From NCBI GenBank assembly GCA_964019055.1, contig OZ025206.1, positions 13,861,291-13,925,290 on the forward strand: 64,000 nucleotides of DNA, in the 5' to 3' direction. The DNA is from Anthopleura xanthogrammica. Its lineage: Eukaryota; Cnidaria; Anthozoa; Actiniaria; Actiniidae. The notes below the pieces were generated by a model. The model ran no database searches. It was not told the origin of the DNA and saw only the letters and a program-made list of their open reading frames with translations. Shown here piece by piece: positions 60,867-64,000 of this stretch. Within the stretch, counting starts at the first letter, position 1. Every line of letters begins with the position of its first letter. Made by a program: the position numbers and the translations under genes.

Positions 60867-62480
60867 TTATTTTTCTTTCTTTATCAGCCGAAGGGCGATG
60901 TAAGCAAACGTCAGGTAAATGGCTGTCATGGCTGCAAGAGCTAGTTCATTGTACCATAACTGACTTGCGTCCACGTTTTGAACTTTGAGGAATTGGTCAC
61001 CGGAAGGACTGAAAAAAATAGAAAATATCGAATACAATTTGTTTGAAATGCTGGAAGGGTTTGACTGTTGAACCAATGCAAACACCTAGTTTCAAAAATG
61101 GTTGTCGGAGCCAAAGTCAGCCAATCGTAAAAACCCGGCTTTAGATATTATTGAACCCTGAAAACGACCCAACCTCTGGGCTGATCTAAATCAGGGTAAG
61201 GATAACTTACATATTGCATTGGAATTTAGCGTGTTAGATTTTGCGGAGGGAGGAAAACAAAACCGGAGAACCTGGCTGGAGAAAAACCCTTGAATCAAAG
61301 GAGAGACCTAACAATATCTGCGATTCAAATGCGTGTCGAGTCCAGGAATCGATCCCGAGACCCCAGGGAGTACTACTGCTATGTCACCGTTGTTTCCCAG
61401 AATTAGAATATATTTGAGTTGAATGAAATGAAAGCAATGTATGATTGAAACAAATCTTTTTATGGAAATAACATACCAAGAAATATTGACAGGACAATGA
61501 AATATCATTCCTTTCAACTCGTTGGCTTCCAAAGTCTGTGGGGGAAAAAGTTGAAAGAAAAGGAAATAAATCCCATTCTACATATTTCTTGTATGGGTTA
61601 CCAAGCGAATCCTGCCACCCCCTCTCTGATAATAAAATGAACATTTAAAAAAACGACATTTTGTATTTAAGTCTTTGGGCATATTTTCGAGCCCAGCAGT
61701 TAATCCTCGATTCCTGGGGTTTGTAAGAATGAACGGTCTTACCTCTATAGCATATCTAAAGATACTCAGGTACTTCACCCAAGATAGCCACTTGCCAACA
61801 GAACCTAGGTTCACCAAAACACCGCTAAATACCTAAGAAATATTAATGAAAAAGATTTTAAAATGCGTCAGTAAAGATTTTCTTACCTTTCAAGGTGCCC
61901 TTTTTTCGGGGATAGGGGGGGGGGGGGGGGGAGGGTGGGGGCATTGAAGAAAACGCGGTACGACTGAAGAACGTTTACTCAGTACAGCCAATCTGCCTAA
62001 GGGATACCATGACAGGTGATGAAAATAACCGGTTTTATCCTCTACATATCTACAGTTTGTGTCACAAGATTTGAACATAGAAAAAATTCCAGGCAAGGAA
62101 AGGAAGGGAGGGAGGAAGGGAGGACGGAAGAAAGAGACGGACGAACGACGGACAAACAAATACGAAAAGAAATACTGAATTATGTAAGTTCCCTCAAATA
62201 ACCCATTGTTTGGCCAAATACCCGAAGAAATGGACTCCCCTTCCCAATCCCCCAATCCTGCCGCCTATTAATGAATGCCCCCCCTCCCCGAGAGTTATTC
62301 AACAGAGAGTCGATAAAACACTTACCATCATAAACACGTATGGAAGTGCTATAAGAAGATTAGCGTTGGCAAACGTCACAACTGAAGCACTGACGAAGAA
62401 TGACAATCCACATGCGCAGAGAGACGTTAACACCAGAGTCAGTACGAATACCACGAACTTTAGTACAGTTCTCTGAAAAC
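60867..62480 (-). CDS. ABCG2-like half transporter, last four coding exons (partial)
   Basis: Minus-strand exons 62480-62326, 61832-61743, 61535-61477 and 61008-60867 join in phase to 147 residues plus stop. They cover the C-terminal membrane domain of an ABC-G half transporter, which dimerises and exports lipids or xenobiotics. Seen: a helix from RTVLKFVVFVL onward, NLLIALPYVFMMVFSGVLVN, then LSWVKYLSIFRYAIE (the LSWLQYFSIPRYG region of ABCG2), NELKG, an extracellular loop with a possible N-glycosylation site NIS, and a final helix ending ALRLIKKEK. The loop has two Cys and is about 11 residues shorter than in human ABCG2. The ATPase domain and first helices were not found and probably lie past 64000. 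The C-terminal KKEK fits a dilysine motif. Confidence 0.9.
61150..61390 (-). mobile_element. tRNA-derived SINE copy C, in ABCG intron
   Basis: On the minus strand: box B-like GGATCGATTCC (61345-61355), then GGGTTTTTCTCCAGCCAGGTT, CCTCCCTCCGCAAAATC and a tail ending CAGCCCAGAGGTT. It lacks the MITE found in copy A and shows the empty site. Confidence 0.65.
61905..61940. repeat. Poly-G run in ABCG intron
   Basis: GGGG-rich run including about 17 consecutive G; a second purine-rich GGAAGGGAGGAAGG stretch follows at 62095-62130. Confidence 0.9.
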
Positions 62481-62517
62481 CTGTGAAAATTAATATACAA
62501 GTATCTTGGTTATACCA

Positions 62518-62682
62518 ATGCTCCTTTCCATAGTCTTCCCACAATTCCTTATGATCCCAGCAAGAGCTCGAGGTCAGGGTAAAATTTGCATAAAAATGTA
62601 TAAAAAATATGCAAATTTTACCCTGACCTCGAGCTCGCGCTGGGATAATAAGGGATTGTGGGAAGACTACGGAAAGGAGCAT
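62518..62682. mobile_element. 165-bp near-perfect foldback, 75-bp arms
   Basis: Arms 62518-62592 and 62608-62682 differ at about six positions and share TAGTCTTCCCACAAT, GAGCTCGAGGTCAGGGTAAA and ATTTGCATA. It sits 36 bases upstream of the acceptor of an ABCG exon (minus strand). Confidence 0.9.
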
Positions 62683-62689
62683 AGAGTTC

Positions 62690-63605
62690 CTGTGGGTTTG
62701 TACGCTCGCTCGCTCGCCCCATTTTCTCAACTTTGGACTCTCACTGCAGCACTGCTCTTATGCAAAAATATTAAAAAGCTTCGAAAAGTCGAGATCACGT
62801 TTTTCGCTCTTACTGCTGGCGGATGGATCCATTCAAAGGGATCAACGTTTCCAACTTTTTGTATGTAGAGACGCGTGTGCCAATTACGAGAAGGCAACGT
62901 TTTCCATTCATATAACTTTTTAAGGTGACGAACGATAGATGTTATGATCCAACGGGACGGTCTGCAAATCAAGGAAAGCCTGTCCACGGGAAACAGCAAC
63001 AGGAAAGCCGAAAATACTTTACTTTACTAAAATATACTAAAAGCCAAAAATAGCTGCTGCGCACGTCATGAGCTATCTTGGAGCCATCTTTATCACCACG
63101 TTTACGCTATACTGTATTAAAATACCCTTAGAGAACAGACACAGATAAACAAGCACCTTACACCCTTATTGAATCACAAACGGATCATTCACTTGAGGTA
63201 AGACAATGATTTAAGTTTCACGAAAACTGTTACACCTATATAACAATAGTTACGTAATACTATTCTTGTTGCAAGTTTTATTACAATTAAGTGTGAGGGG
63301 ACTTTCTATGTTAAAGAATTCATCATCTAGTCATGATAGTAATCATCATGGGCGACGAACGAAACAAGAGAACGTTTGCGCATGCTCAGAAGATTGACAG
63401 GAAAACTGCAAACTGTTGTACGAAGCCCGAATAATTACTATCTACCACATAAATCTTTATCCAGCGTATAGACTTTAACCAGATAGCGTGCTTCGGTTGC
63501 ACGAAGGTCGAATAGGATTTATCCACTGGATTTTATCCTATATAGATACCAATTCGCGTACCAGATCATCAGTTTTTGGTGGTTTACCGCTTTTTTAGTA
63601 CATAT
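62690..63605. other. No exon recognised
   Basis: Expected to be intron of the ABCG gene if its next exon lies beyond the window. I searched the minus strand for the preceding transmembrane exon and did not find it. Confidence 0.4.
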
Positions 63606-63609
63606 TTTT

Positions 63610-63838
63610 ATAGAGTGCACACGTGGTTTTGTATGAGTGTGAAACGATAATGGCAATTCGTATACTAAGTAGTACTGCAACCAAACCTTATCGTACTGTA
63701 AAAGTAATTATACTGCACGCGTTGTGATTGGATGAATTACTGGAAGACAATGGAAAGCCATATCAATGTTACGGCATACTGTGGTAGGGTGTACGTGCTG
63801 TAAGTCAGTAACATTTCCCACTCATACGAAAACTGCTC
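63610..63838. mobile_element. TTAGAGCA-family MITE, diverged copy
   Basis: The left end TATAGAG...TTTTGTATGAGTGTGAAA is mirrored by TTTCCCACTCATACGAAAACTGCTCTA at the right, and GTGATTGGATGAATTAC lies inside. The ends match those of the element at 50039. Confidence 0.65.
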
Positions 63839-64000
63839 TAATTAAACCTGCGGCGTCTTACAACGTACACTATGAGGGCGAGGAGTCTAACTGTTACTGA
63901 TGAGTAAATTAAGACTAGAGAACACGACCTAGTATGCAATCCCTCCTTCAACACGCGAAACAGCCGCTATTTTAAGCCAGTATTTTTTTTATAGGTTTAT

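Noticed and set aside
62299..62730. 143-codon ORF as one exon
   Set aside because: Only 62326-62480 is ABCG exon; the rest crosses a good acceptor and the foldback element.

Overview
This is a eukaryotic, animal-type genomic window, most likely from an anthozoan cnidarian (coral or sea-anemone-like). The reasons are AT-rich DNA, spliced genes with small exons and introns of a few hundred bases, a SNAP-25/SNAP-23 homologue, tRNA-derived SINEs, a LINE remnant, and a very high load of short terminal-inverted-repeat (foldback) elements. Several of these, such as the family ending in TTAGAGCAGTTTTCGTATGAGTG-like sequence, look to me like repeats common in anthozoan genomes. That assignment is from memory and pattern, not from a search. 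There is no bacterial-style operon, CRISPR array or phage.

Layout. From 1 to about 48 kb I find no gene I can support. It holds foldback/MITE-like elements (often nested), microsatellites (a 300-bp GATG array, two GA arrays, a GAR/CAG compound tract, an ATT array), a seven-unit ~188-bp minisatellite with poly-G tracts (16150-17461), a degraded LINE reverse-transcriptase tail (17.8-18.5 kb, minus strand) and scattered SINE copies. Most long ORFs here are translated repeats.

From 49 to 63 kb lie all four supported genes, all on the minus strand. (1) A complete SNAP-25/SNAP-23-type Qbc-SNARE, with eight coding exons reconstructed base by base (53936 to 49251, 211 residues), a non-coding first exon ending at 55538, and two perfect CRE palindromes just upstream. 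(2, 3) Two intronless ORFs of 148 and 152 codons (57047-57493 and 58792-59250). They are a tandem duplicate pair with about 98% nucleotide identity over a 353-bp core but divergent ends; I do not recognise the family. (4) The last four coding exons of an ABCG2-like half transporter (62480 to 60867); the rest lies beyond or is not found in the window.

The genes have no evident shared pathway: vesicle fusion, unknown, and membrane export. The most interesting points are structural. Part of the SNARE gene's exon 4, including its splice donor, has been copied into the following intron. A MITE starts at base +7 of another of its introns. A MITE has inserted into a SINE, leaving a readable 3-bp target duplication. 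Six of the seven differences in the core of the orphan duplicate pair change an amino acid. I did not find a convincing new multi-gene system.
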